Shown one piece after another: positions 42,876-51,600 of a stretch of 64,000 bases of DNA. The position numbers were made by a program, and so were the translations under genes. The DNA lies in contig NZ_BAABIA010000005.1 in assembly GCF_039542385.1 (NCBI RefSeq), positions 310,001 through 374,000 of the forward strand. The letters are read 5' to 3'. The notes beneath the pieces are model-generated. The model worked only from the letters and a program-made list of their open reading frames with translations, did no database searches and was not told the DNA's origin. Numbering within the stretch: the first letter of the stretch is position 1; each line of letters begins with the position of its first letter. This DNA comes from Prosthecobacter algae (GTDB taxonomy: Bacteria > Verrucomicrobiota > Verrucomicrobiia > Verrucomicrobiales > Verrucomicrobiaceae).

Positions 42876-43430
42876 TTAGCGTGATGAAGAGGCCGCCTTT
42901 TTACGGGCTGGGACATCATCTTCCTCCTCCTCATCGGAGGCTTCATTGTCGCACTGGCTCAGGAGGACGGTGGCCACGCTGGTGAGTTCTTCATCAGCGG
43001 CGCCTTCTTCCTCAAGGGTTTCGGTGAGCAGGGCAATGTCATCGGCATGGCCCAGTTGCTCGGCAAAGGTGCGGGCATTGCCATAGCCCGCGATTTCATA
43101 GTGCTCCACCCGCTGGCAGCCTGAGATGATGCCCAGGTCCCGCAGGATGTCGTCACCTTCCTCCTCGAGCATGCCTTCGCATTCTTCGAGCAGGCCCTCC
43201 ATGCCTTTGCACTTTTCGCTTTCGCGTTTTTCATCGTGGCTGGCGAGGATGTCATTGAGACGCTCCACGTGTTTTTTGGTGACTTCCAGGTGGGCCTTGA
43301 GGGCCTCCTTGAGTTCTTTGGATGACGCAGCCTTGATGACTTTGGGCAGAGCGGTTTTGATCTGCATCTCAGCGCTGTGCAGGTCCTGCAGTTCGTGAAT
43401 GTAAAGCGTTTGAAGTGATTCGAGTTTCAT
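42876..43430 (-). CDS. DUF892/YciE-type ferritin-like stress protein
   Basis: The 184-residue protein begins MKLESLQTLYIHELQDLHSAEMQIKTALPKV, the conserved DUF892 (YciE/YciF) opening. It continues with further helices containing HVERLNDILASH, CEGMLEEEGDDILRD and HYEIAGYGNARTFA, which supply Glu/His metal ligands of a ferritin-like di-metal site. The tail is acidic then Lys/Ser-rich (DEEEEDDVPARKKAASSSR). Family members are induced by osmotic and desiccation stress. CCTAACC lies 12 bases before the ATG at 43430. It follows the CsbD lipoprotein gene by 31 bases, in the same operon. The upstream extension of the frame overlaps that gene and is not coding. Confidence 0.92.
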   Translation of the reverse strand: MKLESLQTLYIHELQDLHSAEMQIKTALPKVIKAASSKELKEALKAHLEVTKKHVERLNDILASHDEKRESEKCKGMEGLLEECEGMLEEEGDDILRDLGIISGCQRVEHYEIAGYGNARTFAEQLGHADDIALLTETLEEEGAADEELTSVATVLLSQCDNEASDEEEEDDVPARKKAASSSR

Positions 43431-43461
43431 GATGTGTTTTTTGGTTAGGCTTGAGGAAAAA

Positions 43462-43809
43462 TCAGAGTTCCTCAAAAATCTTTTCCACCTCCGCCCGGTT
43501 CTTGCCCAGGCGCTGCTGCACCCGGCCATAGAGTTCGTCCTCCTTGCCTTCGACATAGAGGAGATCGTCGTCGGTCAGCTCGGCATACTTCTGCTTGAGC
43601 TTGCCCTTGGCTTCGTTCCAGGTGCCTTTGACCCGCAGCTTATTGGCTTGGTAATGGGTGGCGTCGGCGACCTTGTCACCGAGTTCCGCTGCAGCCGCTT
43701 TGGTTTCTTGGGCGGCTTCTTTGCTTTCCTGGCGGATGACGGCGCGTTCCTCACGGTCGCAGGCTGCAAGACCGAGGGCCAGGGCGAGAAGGGTGAATGT
43801 TGTTTTCAT
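43462..43809 (-). CDS. CsbD-domain lipoprotein
   Basis: The 115-residue protein has a lipoprotein signal ([17 protein letters not shown], Cys17), a helical Ala/Glu/Lys-rich linker and a complete CsbD domain ([35 protein letters not shown]). CsbD proteins are normally small cytoplasmic stress proteins, so a lipid-anchored copy in the envelope is unusual. A sigma-54-like element lies about 65 bases upstream (43874-43889). It is followed by the DUF892 gene. The longer open frame upstream of 43809 is not coding. Confidence 0.85.
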   Translation of the reverse strand: MKTTFTLLALALGLAACDREERAVIRQESKEAAQETKAAAAELGDKVADATHYQANKLRVKGTWNEAKGKLKQKYAELTDDDLLYVEGKEDELYGRVQQRLGKNRAEVEKIFEEL

Positions 43810-43873
43810 GGTGATGGCGATTGGGTGGGGTGGCTGTAGATGACTGCTGCAATCAGCGAGCCGTGAGGCCTTT

Positions 43874-43889
43874 TGCATAAGCGGTGCCA
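43874..43889 (-). promoter_or_regulatory. sigma-54-type promoter of the csbD-DUF892 operon
   Basis: On the minus strand TGGCACCGCTTATGCA has GG and GC ten bases apart and fits the TGGCAC-N5-TTGCA consensus with one mismatch, about 65 bases before the ATG at 43809. Confidence 0.6.
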
Positions 43890-44039
43890 CCATCTCACAT
43901 CCCCGTCCTTCCATTCTGCCATCAGCAACGGGCTGCTTTCTGAACCGTACTTTTTGTTAGTCTGTCCAAGCATACATTACCATGCCTAGGTTGCACTCTG
44001 CGTGGCGCTTTGCATGTGACAGTGCATGGCAGGAAATGA

Positions 44040-44055
44040 GGGACCAAGATGTGCA
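44040..44055 (+). promoter_or_regulatory. weak sigma-54-like element before DUF2383 gene
   Basis: GGGACCAAGATGTGCA keeps GG-N10-GC and a good -12 half (GTGCA) but a poor -24 half. It lies about 50 bases before the ATG at 44106. Confidence 0.25.
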
Positions 44056-44105
44056 GGAGAGAATTTGGTCGGCTGTAAAAAGCCATCCCAATCCCCCCGA
44101 TTCTT

Positions 44106-44690
44106 ATGAATGCCCATTCTCCAAACTGGCCCCCCGAGCCCGCTCCCAGTGCCCGGTCATCCCCGCTCTTCCCGGCTGCCCAGAAAGCCACCAGCCAGCA
44201 GGCGGCCTCCATTCCTGCCGCAGGGCTCACCGCCATTTTCCAGAACCTCATCAAGGTCACTCATGACGGCGAGCACGGCTTCCAGCATGCGGCCGCCCAG
44301 GTGCATGACCGCGCCCTGCGCGATGAATTTCACAAATATGCACGTGAGCGCCGCAGCATGGCCAGTGAACTGACGCAGCTCATGAACCTTGTGGGCGAAA
44401 ACACCGCCGTCCCTTCGGGTTCCGCAACGGCGGTATTCCATCGTACCTGGATGAGTCTGCGCACCGTCCTCTCCGGAGAGCCGAACGACCAGGCCATCCT
44501 TGATGAAGTCGAACGCGGCGAAGAGGCGGCTGAAGAGGCCTTTCATGAGGTGCTGGATCCTACCGACCTACTTCCGGAAGCCGTTCGGTCAGGCATTGAG
44601 ACCCTGGCCCAAAAAGTTCATCGCGCCCATGAGCGGGTGCGTCGTCTGCGGGACAGCGGCCTATACCAGCGGCCGCACCGCGGAGTTTAA
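44106..44690 (+). CDS. DUF2383 (PA2169-type) four-helix-bundle protein
   Basis: The 194-residue protein has a Pro/Ala/Ser-rich N-terminus (about 35 residues) and then a ferritin-like four-helix bundle. Key segments are LTAIFQNLIKVTHDGEHGFQHAAAQVHD, LRDEFHKYARERRSMASELTQLM, TAVFHRTWMSLRTVLS and ILDEVERGEEAAEEAFHEVL, with Glu/His candidates for metal binding. This is the DUF2383/PA2169 family, typical of stress islands. Its stop overlaps the stop of the convergent rpoN gene by four bases. Confidence 0.88.
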   Translation: MNAHSPNWPPEPAPSARSSPLFPAAQKATSQQAASIPAAGLTAIFQNLIKVTHDGEHGFQHAAAQVHDRALRDEFHKYARERRSMASELTQLMNLVGENTAVPSGSATAVFHRTWMSLRTVLSGEPNDQAILDEVERGEEAAEEAFHEVLDPTDLLPEAVRSGIETLAQKVHRAHERVRRLRDSGLYQRPHRGV

Positions 44691-46090
44691 AGCCCGCGCC
44701 GAAGTGCACTGGGCAGGATGCCAAGACGGTCGCGATATTTCACCACCGTGCGGCGGGACATGCGAATGCCACGCTCCGCCAGGCGTTCGACGATCTCCTT
44801 GTCATGCAGAGGATGGCCACGGTCCTCGGCCTGGATGATCTCCTTCAACGCTGCCTCCACTGTGCGGCCGCTCACGGCCTCACCGGAGAAGGTGGCCATG
44901 CCGGAGGTGAAAAAGGAGCGCAGTTCAAAAACACCGTGCGGCGTGTTGGCAAATTTGCCCGCCACCGTTCGGCTGACGGTGCTTTCATGCACGCCGATCT
45001 CGTTGGCAATGTCGGCCATGGTCATGGGCTTCAGGTAAGACGGCCCGATCTCAAAGAAGTCCTCCTGCCGGGCCACGATATGCTCCGCCACTTTCTGAAT
45101 GGTCTGCTGCCGCTGCTGCAGCATTTCGATGAAAAAGCGGCCGCGCTTGATGTGGTCGCGGATGAAGTCGCGGACGTCCTTTTTGCCAGCGGATTCCGCC
45201 ATCATGCTTTTGTAAAACTGGCTGATGCGGAGGGACGGCGTCACTTCCTTGTGGATCGTCACCGTCCATTTCCCCGCCTGCTTTTCGATGGTCATTTCCG
45301 GCTGCACATGGAAGCCGATGGCCGGGGTTTCATCGAAGTCTCTCGCTGGTCTCGGGTTCAGGGCTGTGATGCGCATGGCCGCGTCCTGCACATCGTCCAG
45401 CTCCACATCGAAATGCGCGGCGATCTCTTCGAACTTGCGGCGGGAAAGAAGCAGAAAGCACTCGTCCAGAATATGGTACTCAAGGGTCTTGGTCCGCTTT
45501 TCCCGCTCCAATTGCACCATGAGGCACTGACGCAGATCGGAAGCGCCCAGGCCGGGAGGGTCCAGCGTCAGCAGCATGTCCTGGGCAAATTCCAGTTCCT
45601 CCAGCGGCCGGTTCTCTTCATCCGCGATCTCGGCCAGAGGCTTCTTCAGCCAGCCATTGTCATTCAAGTGGCCCAGCAGGCGCAGGATGTCGCCCTTTTC
45701 CTCTTCATCAAAACGCATGCCCAGAAGCTGGCCTTCGACATGTTCGGCCAGGGTCACCGGTTTGGTGAGGGACTCCATGACGAACTGGCGGCGCTCTTCG
45801 TCCTCAGGAGTTACCACACCGCGTGTCGGTGCAGGATTCCACTCTTCATCCCGGCGGGCCAGCTTGCTCAGTTCCTCATCCCAGGCATCCTCCACGGGGT
45901 CCTCGGCAGTGGACTCCAGGCTGGCATCAATGCCGCCTTCCAGTTCCAGGACAGGGTTCTGCTGCATCTCCTGGCGGACCAGAAGGTCCAGCTCATGGGT
46001 GGGCGTTTGCAGAACCGCGAGCTTCTGCCGGAGTTCCAGCGACAGATGCTGCGAAAGTTCGGGGGCTTGCAGGAGGGTGTTTGAAGACAC
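44687..46090 (-). CDS. rpoN: RNA polymerase sigma-54 factor
   Basis: The 467-residue RpoN has all parts. Region I is Gln/Leu-rich (LELRQKLAVLQTPTHELDLLVRQEMQQNPVLE). An acidic region II is followed by the core-binding domain (RLLGHLNDNGWL, LDPPGLGASDLRQCLMVQL). The DNA-binding helix-turn-helix has MADIANEIGVHESTVSRTVAGKFANTPHGVFELRSFF, and the RpoN box is SRRTVVKYRDRLGI near the C-terminus. The start is GTG at 46090. It needs an activator such as the NtrC-type regulator at 41284. No hpf, ptsN or lptB neighbours, which often flank rpoN elsewhere, are present. Confidence 0.97.
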   Translation of the reverse strand: MSSNTLLQAPELSQHLSLELRQKLAVLQTPTHELDLLVRQEMQQNPVLELEGGIDASLESTAEDPVEDAWDEELSKLARRDEEWNPAPTRGVVTPEDEERRQFVMESLTKPVTLAEHVEGQLLGMRFDEEEKGDILRLLGHLNDNGWLKKPLAEIADEENRPLEELEFAQDMLLTLDPPGLGASDLRQCLMVQLEREKRTKTLEYHILDECFLLLSRRKFEEIAAHFDVELDDVQDAAMRITALNPRPARDFDETPAIGFHVQPEMTIEKQAGKWTVTIHKEVTPSLRISQFYKSMMAESAGKKDVRDFIRDHIKRGRFFIEMLQQRQQTIQKVAEHIVARQEDFFEIGPSYLKPMTMADIANEIGVHESTVSRTVAGKFANTPHGVFELRSFFTSGMATFSGEAVSGRTVEAALKEIIQAEDRGHPLHDKEIVERLAERGIRMSRRTVVKYRDRLGILPSALRRGL

Positions 46091-46230
46091 AACGCGGGAG
46101 AGGTGAATCGAAGGGACGGGGACCAGACGATGGCAATTTTTCTTGGGAGATCAAAAGCGCATCCAATTGACCACTTTTGCAAGAACCATGCCTGCCGGAT
46201 AAACCTTTGGCAGGGGTAGCATACAGGCAT

Positions 46231-46246
46231 CGGCATGTGACCTGCA
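46231..46246 (+). promoter_or_regulatory. sigma-54-like element upstream of the transglutaminase genes
   Basis: CGGCATGTGACCTGCA has GG-N10-GC and three mismatches to the consensus. It lies about 115 bases before the start at 46363, in the gap between divergent rpoN and transglutaminase genes. Confidence 0.45.
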
Positions 46247-46362
46247 CCTCTTTCTTTTGCAAACTGCAAGAGCTGGACGAATGCATCCTGCAAATTCAGG
46301 GGATGTTTATGAGAAGCCAGACGGCACAGGTCTTGCAGCACCCTTTTGCACCCTCTCCTCCC

Positions 46363-47208
46363 ATGACTTTCAAGATCACCTGCGAATTGGACTACACGGT
46401 CACCTCTCCTCTGACCTTCCTGCTGAACATCCGCGCCCAAAAGAACGCGCGTCAAAAGGTCCTCGAAGAAAAGTTCCACCTCACCCCGACGATGCCGCAT
46501 GTGAAGCATGCAGATGAGGTGACGGGCAACCGCTTTGACCAAATCACCGCCCAGGTTCCCGGCATTTATCAGGTGCGCTATGAAGCCCTGGTGGAGAACA
46601 GCCCTGAAATCCTGTCCCGAAAAGACCTCGTTGATACGGAAGTACACGAGTTTTCACTCGAGGTCCTGGCCTGCCTGTACGCCAGCCGCTACTGCCAGTC
46701 CGACCGGCTGGGCAACCTGGCGGCCCAGCAATTCGGCCATTGCGAAACCCCGATTGAACGAGTGCTTGCTGTCATCGCCTGGATCTCGGAGCACATCGCG
46801 TATGTCAGCGGTTCCACCAATGCCAGCACCTCCGCCGTGGATTCCCTGGTGGAGCGCCAGGGCGTGTGCCGTGACTTCGCCCATCTGGGCATCGCCATGT
46901 GCCGGGCCATGAATATCCCTGCCCGGTATTTTACCGCCTATGCCCACGAACTGAACCCGCCCGACTTCCATGCCTGTTTTGAGACTTGGGTAGGTGGTCG
47001 CTGGCTGCTGTGGGATGCCACCGGTCTAGCCTCTCCCGACGGCGTGGTACACATCGGCACGGGCAGAGATGCCGCCGAAGTATCCGTCTGCACTTCCTTT
47101 GGCAATTTGCAATTGGAGCGCCAGAACATCACCTGCGAGGCGATGGATGAAAACTACCAAAAACTGACGGCGGAACAACTTCAGCAGGTCTTCATCTCCC
47201 ACGCGTAA
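46363..47208 (+). CDS. transglutaminase-like family protein
   Basis: The 281-residue protein has an N-terminal beta domain and a transglutaminase/protease-like core. The catalytic triad is visible: Cys in ERQGVCRDFAHLGIAMCRAMNIPARY, His in DFHACFETWV and Asp in WLLWDATGLA. Members act as proteases, peptide amidases or cross-linkers; the substrate is not known. ATG at 46363 is chosen since the domain starts there; the open frame upstream spans the promoter gap. A second, different transglutaminase-like gene follows after 48 bases. Confidence 0.9.
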   Translation: MTFKITCELDYTVTSPLTFLLNIRAQKNARQKVLEEKFHLTPTMPHVKHADEVTGNRFDQITAQVPGIYQVRYEALVENSPEILSRKDLVDTEVHEFSLEVLACLYASRYCQSDRLGNLAAQQFGHCETPIERVLAVIAWISEHIAYVSGSTNASTSAVDSLVERQGVCRDFAHLGIAMCRAMNIPARYFTAYAHELNPPDFHACFETWVGGRWLLWDATGLASPDGVVHIGTGRDAAEVSVCTSFGNLQLERQNITCEAMDENYQKLTAEQLQQVFISHA

Positions 47209-47256
47209 CTTGGTTAACCCACAAGGTGGGCCTGCTCCCGCACCACCCCCTCTCCC

Positions 47257-48171
47257 ATGAGACGTTACCACATCGAGCACCGCACCATTTACCGTTACTC
47301 GGAGCCGGTGCGCTTTGGCCTGCACCGGATGGTGCTGCGGCCGCGTGAAGGGCATGATGTGCAGGTGGTGAAGCATGACCTGGAGGTCTATCCTCCGGCG
47401 CACTTTTTCTGGCTGACCGACCTTTTTGGCAACAGCATCGCCCTGGCCGAAATGCCAGACATGGCCGACCGGTTAGAAATCATCAACAAGGTGATCATCG
47501 AGCGCGTAGGCGGCCCGGAAGACGCGGCACCACGCCAGATCACCCGTCCCTCCCTAGTCACCCTGCCTGTGGCCTACCCGCAAATCGAACAACCAGTTGT
47601 CAGCGGGTACTTGCAATCGGTGTATCCGGAGGATCAGCCGGTCATCAGCCAGTGGGTGGCCACTCAAATGGAAAGCCTGCCCGCAGGCTCAGCCGCTGAG
47701 GCTGTGGCCCATCTCAACCGCTGCATCCATGCCCAGATCCGCTATCGGCGGCGTGAAGAACGTGGTGTGCAGACCCCGGCCAACACACTGACCTACGCCA
47801 CCGGATCTTGCCGGGACATGGCCACTCTGTTGATGGAAGCCTGCCGTTCCCTGGGGCTGGCCGCCCGCTTTGCCAGTGGCTATCTGGATGCAGCCGCGGC
47901 TACCGCAGGTCGCGGATCCACCCATGCATGGGTGGAAGTCTATTTTCCAGATAACGGCTGGTGCGGTTTTGATCCCACTGTGGGGGATGCCCTGTCACCC
48001 CGGCATGTGACCCTCGGCGTCAGTGCCCACCCGCGCGGGGTCATGCCCATCAGTGGCATCTATGAAGGGGCGCCCGGCTGCTACCTGGGTATGGAAGTGG
48101 CCGTCACCATCCGCCAAAGCCTGGACGATGCCAGCCCGCCCGAAGTCTTGGTTCCGAGCGGCATTTCATAA
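47257..48171 (+). CDS. transglutaminase-like family protein (N-terminal beta region type)
   Basis: The 304-residue protein starts RRYHIEHRTIYRYSEPVRFGLHRMVLRPREGHD, the bacterial transglutaminase-like N-terminal region. The core has the catalytic Cys in TYATGSCRDMATLLMEACRSLGLAARFASGY, His in GSTHAWVEVYF and Asp in WCGFDPTVGD. It lacks a signal peptide, so it is probably cytoplasmic. It forms an operon with the preceding transglutaminase gene. The shared fold but low similarity shows that the two are not recent duplicates. Confidence 0.92.
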   Translation: MRRYHIEHRTIYRYSEPVRFGLHRMVLRPREGHDVQVVKHDLEVYPPAHFFWLTDLFGNSIALAEMPDMADRLEIINKVIIERVGGPEDAAPRQITRPSLVTLPVAYPQIEQPVVSGYLQSVYPEDQPVISQWVATQMESLPAGSAAEAVAHLNRCIHAQIRYRRREERGVQTPANTLTYATGSCRDMATLLMEACRSLGLAARFASGYLDAAAATAGRGSTHAWVEVYFPDNGWCGFDPTVGDALSPRHVTLGVSAHPRGVMPISGIYEGAPGCYLGMEVAVTIRQSLDDASPPEVLVPSGIS

Positions 48172-48206
48172 AAAACCACCCCTGGCACTGAAAGCACCAG
48201 GGGTGG
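48170..48206 (-). terminator. rho-independent terminator of the csbD gene
   Basis: CCACCCCTGG (48176-48185) and CCAGGGGTGG (48197-48206) form a 10-bp stem. On the minus strand it is followed by TTTTTT, ending the csbD transcript; the convergent transglutaminase gene stops at 48171. Confidence 0.85.
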
Positions 48207-48259
48207 GAAAAGGTCATGCCATACAGGCGATGACTCGGGGGATGAAAATCCGTGAGCCG

Positions 48260-48445
48260 TTACACCTCTTCGATGTAGCGGCGGATCGCTTCTTTCGTCT
48301 CACCCGTGCGCTGCTGCAGGCGGCCGAGAAGTTCATCCTCCTTGCCTTCTTCAAAGAGAAGGTCGTTGTCGGTCAGCTCGGCATATTTCTGCTTCAGCTT
48401 ACCTTTGGTTTCGTTCCAGGTGCCTTTGATTTTGAGCTTTGTCAT
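48260..48445 (-). CDS. CsbD family stress protein
   Basis: This 61-residue protein is a compact CsbD domain: [29 protein letters not shown] followed by FEEGKEDELLGRLQQRTG and a C-terminal helix. CsbD proteins are small, highly expressed stress proteins of unknown mechanism. The domain is closely related to the lipoprotein's CsbD domain at 43462-43809. ATG at 48445 is the family start; the frame runs further upstream through the probable promoter. A -24/-12-like element is 50 bases upstream. Confidence 0.9.
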   Translation of the reverse strand: MTKLKIKGTWNETKGKLKQKYAELTDNDLLFEEGKEDELLGRLQQRTGETKEAIRRYIEEV

Positions 48446-48493
48446 AATATGGAAGGGTTGTTCAGAGGCGGCTTCCCGCCCCTCATCTTCCTT

Positions 48494-48509
48494 TGCGCAA
48501 ACTGTGCCA
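48494..48509 (-). promoter_or_regulatory. sigma-54-like element upstream of csbD
   Basis: On the minus strand TGGCACAGTTTGCGCA has a perfect TGGCAC -24 half and the invariant GC ten bases after GG; the TT of the -12 half is GC. It lies 50 bases before the csbD start. Confidence 0.45.
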
Positions 48510-48608
48510 CGCATGCGCAGGCAACCCCGTGCCTAGGGCCAGGGAGTCGTATCCGCCAAACGGTGATTCATCTGCACGATGCCACCTTTGCCAAATGCAC
48601 AGCCATGG

Positions 48609-51600
48609 CTAACGCCCAGGCAAAACTGCCAGAGCTGCCTCCAGGGCCTCGATCCGCACTGGTTTGATGAGGTGAGTCACAAAACCGGCATTCCGGCTAC
48701 GCACCAAATCCTGCTCCATGCCAAAGCCGCTGACGGCAATGCCCTTCAGAGGCAGTTGGGTCGCGAGCTCTTCCATCAGTTCGTATCCCGTACCATCCGG
48801 CAGGCCGAGATCGGAAATCAAAAGGTCAAAGGACTGGTCTGCCGCCAGCACCCGGGCCTCAGCCAGGGAGCCCGCCGTGCTCACCTCATGACGGCGACGG
48901 CGCAGGAGGGAGGAAAGGGCGATGCGCGTAGGCTCATGGTCCTCCACCAACAGGATGCGCAGAGGAGACAGAGAGGCGGCGGGCGCAGCAGACACATCCT
49001 GAGCGGGCAGTGACGGCAGCGTGAGGGGGCCTCCATCGGTGACACGGGGTAGCTTCACGACAAAGGTAGCCCCCTGGCCACGCCCAGCGCTGGTGGCGGA
49101 AATCTGGCCCTGATGCAGATCCACCAACATGCGGGTGATGGCCAGCCCCAGCCCGAGACCGCCAAAGTGCTGGGAGCCACCTTTGGCCGCATGATCTCCC
49201 TGAGAGAAGGCATCAAATATCCGGTGGATCTCATCCTCCGTCATCCCGATGCCCGTATCGCTCACCTCCACACAGACGGAGCGCCCTTCATCCTCCAACC
49301 GCGTGACGATGCGGATGCTTCCCTGAGCAGCCGTGAACTTGACTGCATTGTTCAACAAATTCCACAGCACTTGCTGCAGGCGCACGGCATCCGCTAGCAC
49401 AGGCAGTGGCGTGGGCACCAGATCCAGATCCATCCGCACCTGCTTGCCATCCGCCTCGCCGCGAATGGTGGCCAGGGCATCGCGGATGATGTCGTTTAAA
49501 TCCATCGGATGCAGGTCCAGCGCCAGCTTACCCCGTGTGATGCGGGTAATGTCCAGCAGGTCATCAATGAGCCGGGCTTCCAGATCCACATTTTTGCGGA
49601 TGGTTTCAAAATCCGCGCGGGCGCTTTCCGGGATGTCCCGGCTCTTGCTGCCCTCACTGGCCAAAAGCAGCACCGGACTGAGCGGGGTGCGCAGCTCATG
49701 GGAGAGACGCGCCAGGAAATCATCCTTGGCACGCACCGCCTCCAAGGCACGGTCGCGGGCCTGTTCCAAATCATGCTCCGCCTGCTTGCGCATGGTGATG
49801 TCCGTCAGCACGGAGACGATGCCCACCACGTCCCCGTCTGCGCTTCTCTCCGGCACGAAGATCACGTGGCCCCAGCGCGGGCCCAGCGCCTCGTAAGGGA
49901 TCGCCATTTCGAATTCCACACGCTCGCCCCGGAAGGCACGCTCGATCATCGGCAAAGCACTGCGGTAGGCGTTGTCGCTGACGACGTCACGGGCATGTTT
50001 GCCGATCACTTCCTGCGGCTCAAAGCCATACCGTTCCGCATAGGGCCGGTTGACAAACTTGTAGCGATGCTGCTGGTCAAACTGGGCCAGCAAAACGGGC
50101 GCGTGATCTGTCACCAGCCGCAGTTGCTCCTCACTGGCGCGCAGGGCATTTTCGGCCTCGCGGCTGTCCGTAATGTCCTGAGTGATGATGAGTCCCGCGA
50201 TGACATCCCCCAACCCGTTGCGAATACCGACGACGCTGTTGCGCACCCAAACATAGGTGCCATCCGGCAGGATATCCCGCTTCTCGATGATGAAGGAGGC
50301 CCCGCCTTTGATCATGGCCTCAAAAACTGCCATGTTCTGGGTCCGGTCTTCGGGATGGGTAATGGCATGGACATTCATGCCCAGCAGCTCATCACGGGTG
50401 CGGGCGACGATCTCGCAGTAAGCATCATTGACCATCGTGATGCCGCCTTCGAGATTGGTCTGCACAATGCCGGAGCCCGCCTGGGCAAAAATGGCGGACA
50501 GCCGGGCTTCACGTTCGCGTAGGATGGTGTCCGTCAGCTTGATGTCTTCGATGTCCGTGTTGGACCCGTACCATTTGATGATTTTTCCGGCCTCATCCAT
50601 CACTGGCATCGCCCGGGTCTTGAACCAGCGGTACTGCCCGTCTGCACGGCGGATGCGCACCTCCACATCGACGATGCTGCGGGTGTGGGCGGCCTCGTTC
50701 CAGGCTTTTTCCAGCACCTGCCGGTCCTCGGGGTGGACGGCCTCTGTCCAGCCATGGCCGCGCTGCTCTTCCTCCCGCCTGCCAGTGTAGGTACACCATT
50801 GCGGACTCACAAAATCCCAGCTCCCGTCCGCTACGCTAGTCCAGACCAAGTGGGGCATCGCCTCGGCCATGTCTCGCCAGCGCCGCTCGCTGGCCCGCAG
50901 CGCGGTTTCCACCCGTTTCACCTGCTCCAGCTCACGGTGGAGGGAGGTGTACAGCTCGGCATTGTCAATCGCGATGGCAGCCTGCGCGGCCATGCCCATG
51001 AGGAGGCCTTCAGTCGCCTCAGTAAACATACCAGGTTCATCATGGCCGAAGAACATGCCGCCGATGACCTGCCCGGAGCTTGAGACGACAGGCACCGCGA
51101 GGTAGCTCCTCACCGGCAACTGACCCGCCGGCATGCCATGATAGAGCGCGTTTTTGCCATACCTTGGATCTGCCAATACGTCGTCCACCCTCACCACACC
51201 TTCACCACGGAAGGTTTGGGCAAAGAACTCCGCGTTACTTGCCATCGGGAACTTGGAGAAGGCCTCTCTGGGAATACCTGAAAGGGTATAAAGGGTGTAA
51301 GCCTCACCCTTCTCGTTAGTCACGTTGTAAAAGAACGCCCCAAACTGCGCCCCGCTGATTTCACGGCTGGCATCTGTGACGGTCTGCACGATTTTCTCCA
51401 GGTTCCTTTCGGCCACCAGCGAGCTGCTGACGTGGTTCAGCACGGCCAGGATCTGGGATTGCTGGCGCAGCGCCTCTTCCGTCTTCTTGAAGGTCGAAAT
51501 GTCGAGGTTGATCCCCGCCCACTGCACGATCTCCCCCTTCGGATTGCGAATGGGAATGCCACGCGAAAGCACCGGATGCCACTGACCGTCCACGCCTTTG

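Noticed and set aside
44015-44031. TTGCATGTGACAGTGCA before the DUF2383 gene as sigma-54 promoter
   Set aside because: The GG dinucleotide is absent and the spacing is one base too long.
44804-46084. 426-residue plus-strand open frame opposite rpoN
   Set aside because: Antisense to an unmistakable RpoN with RpoN box.
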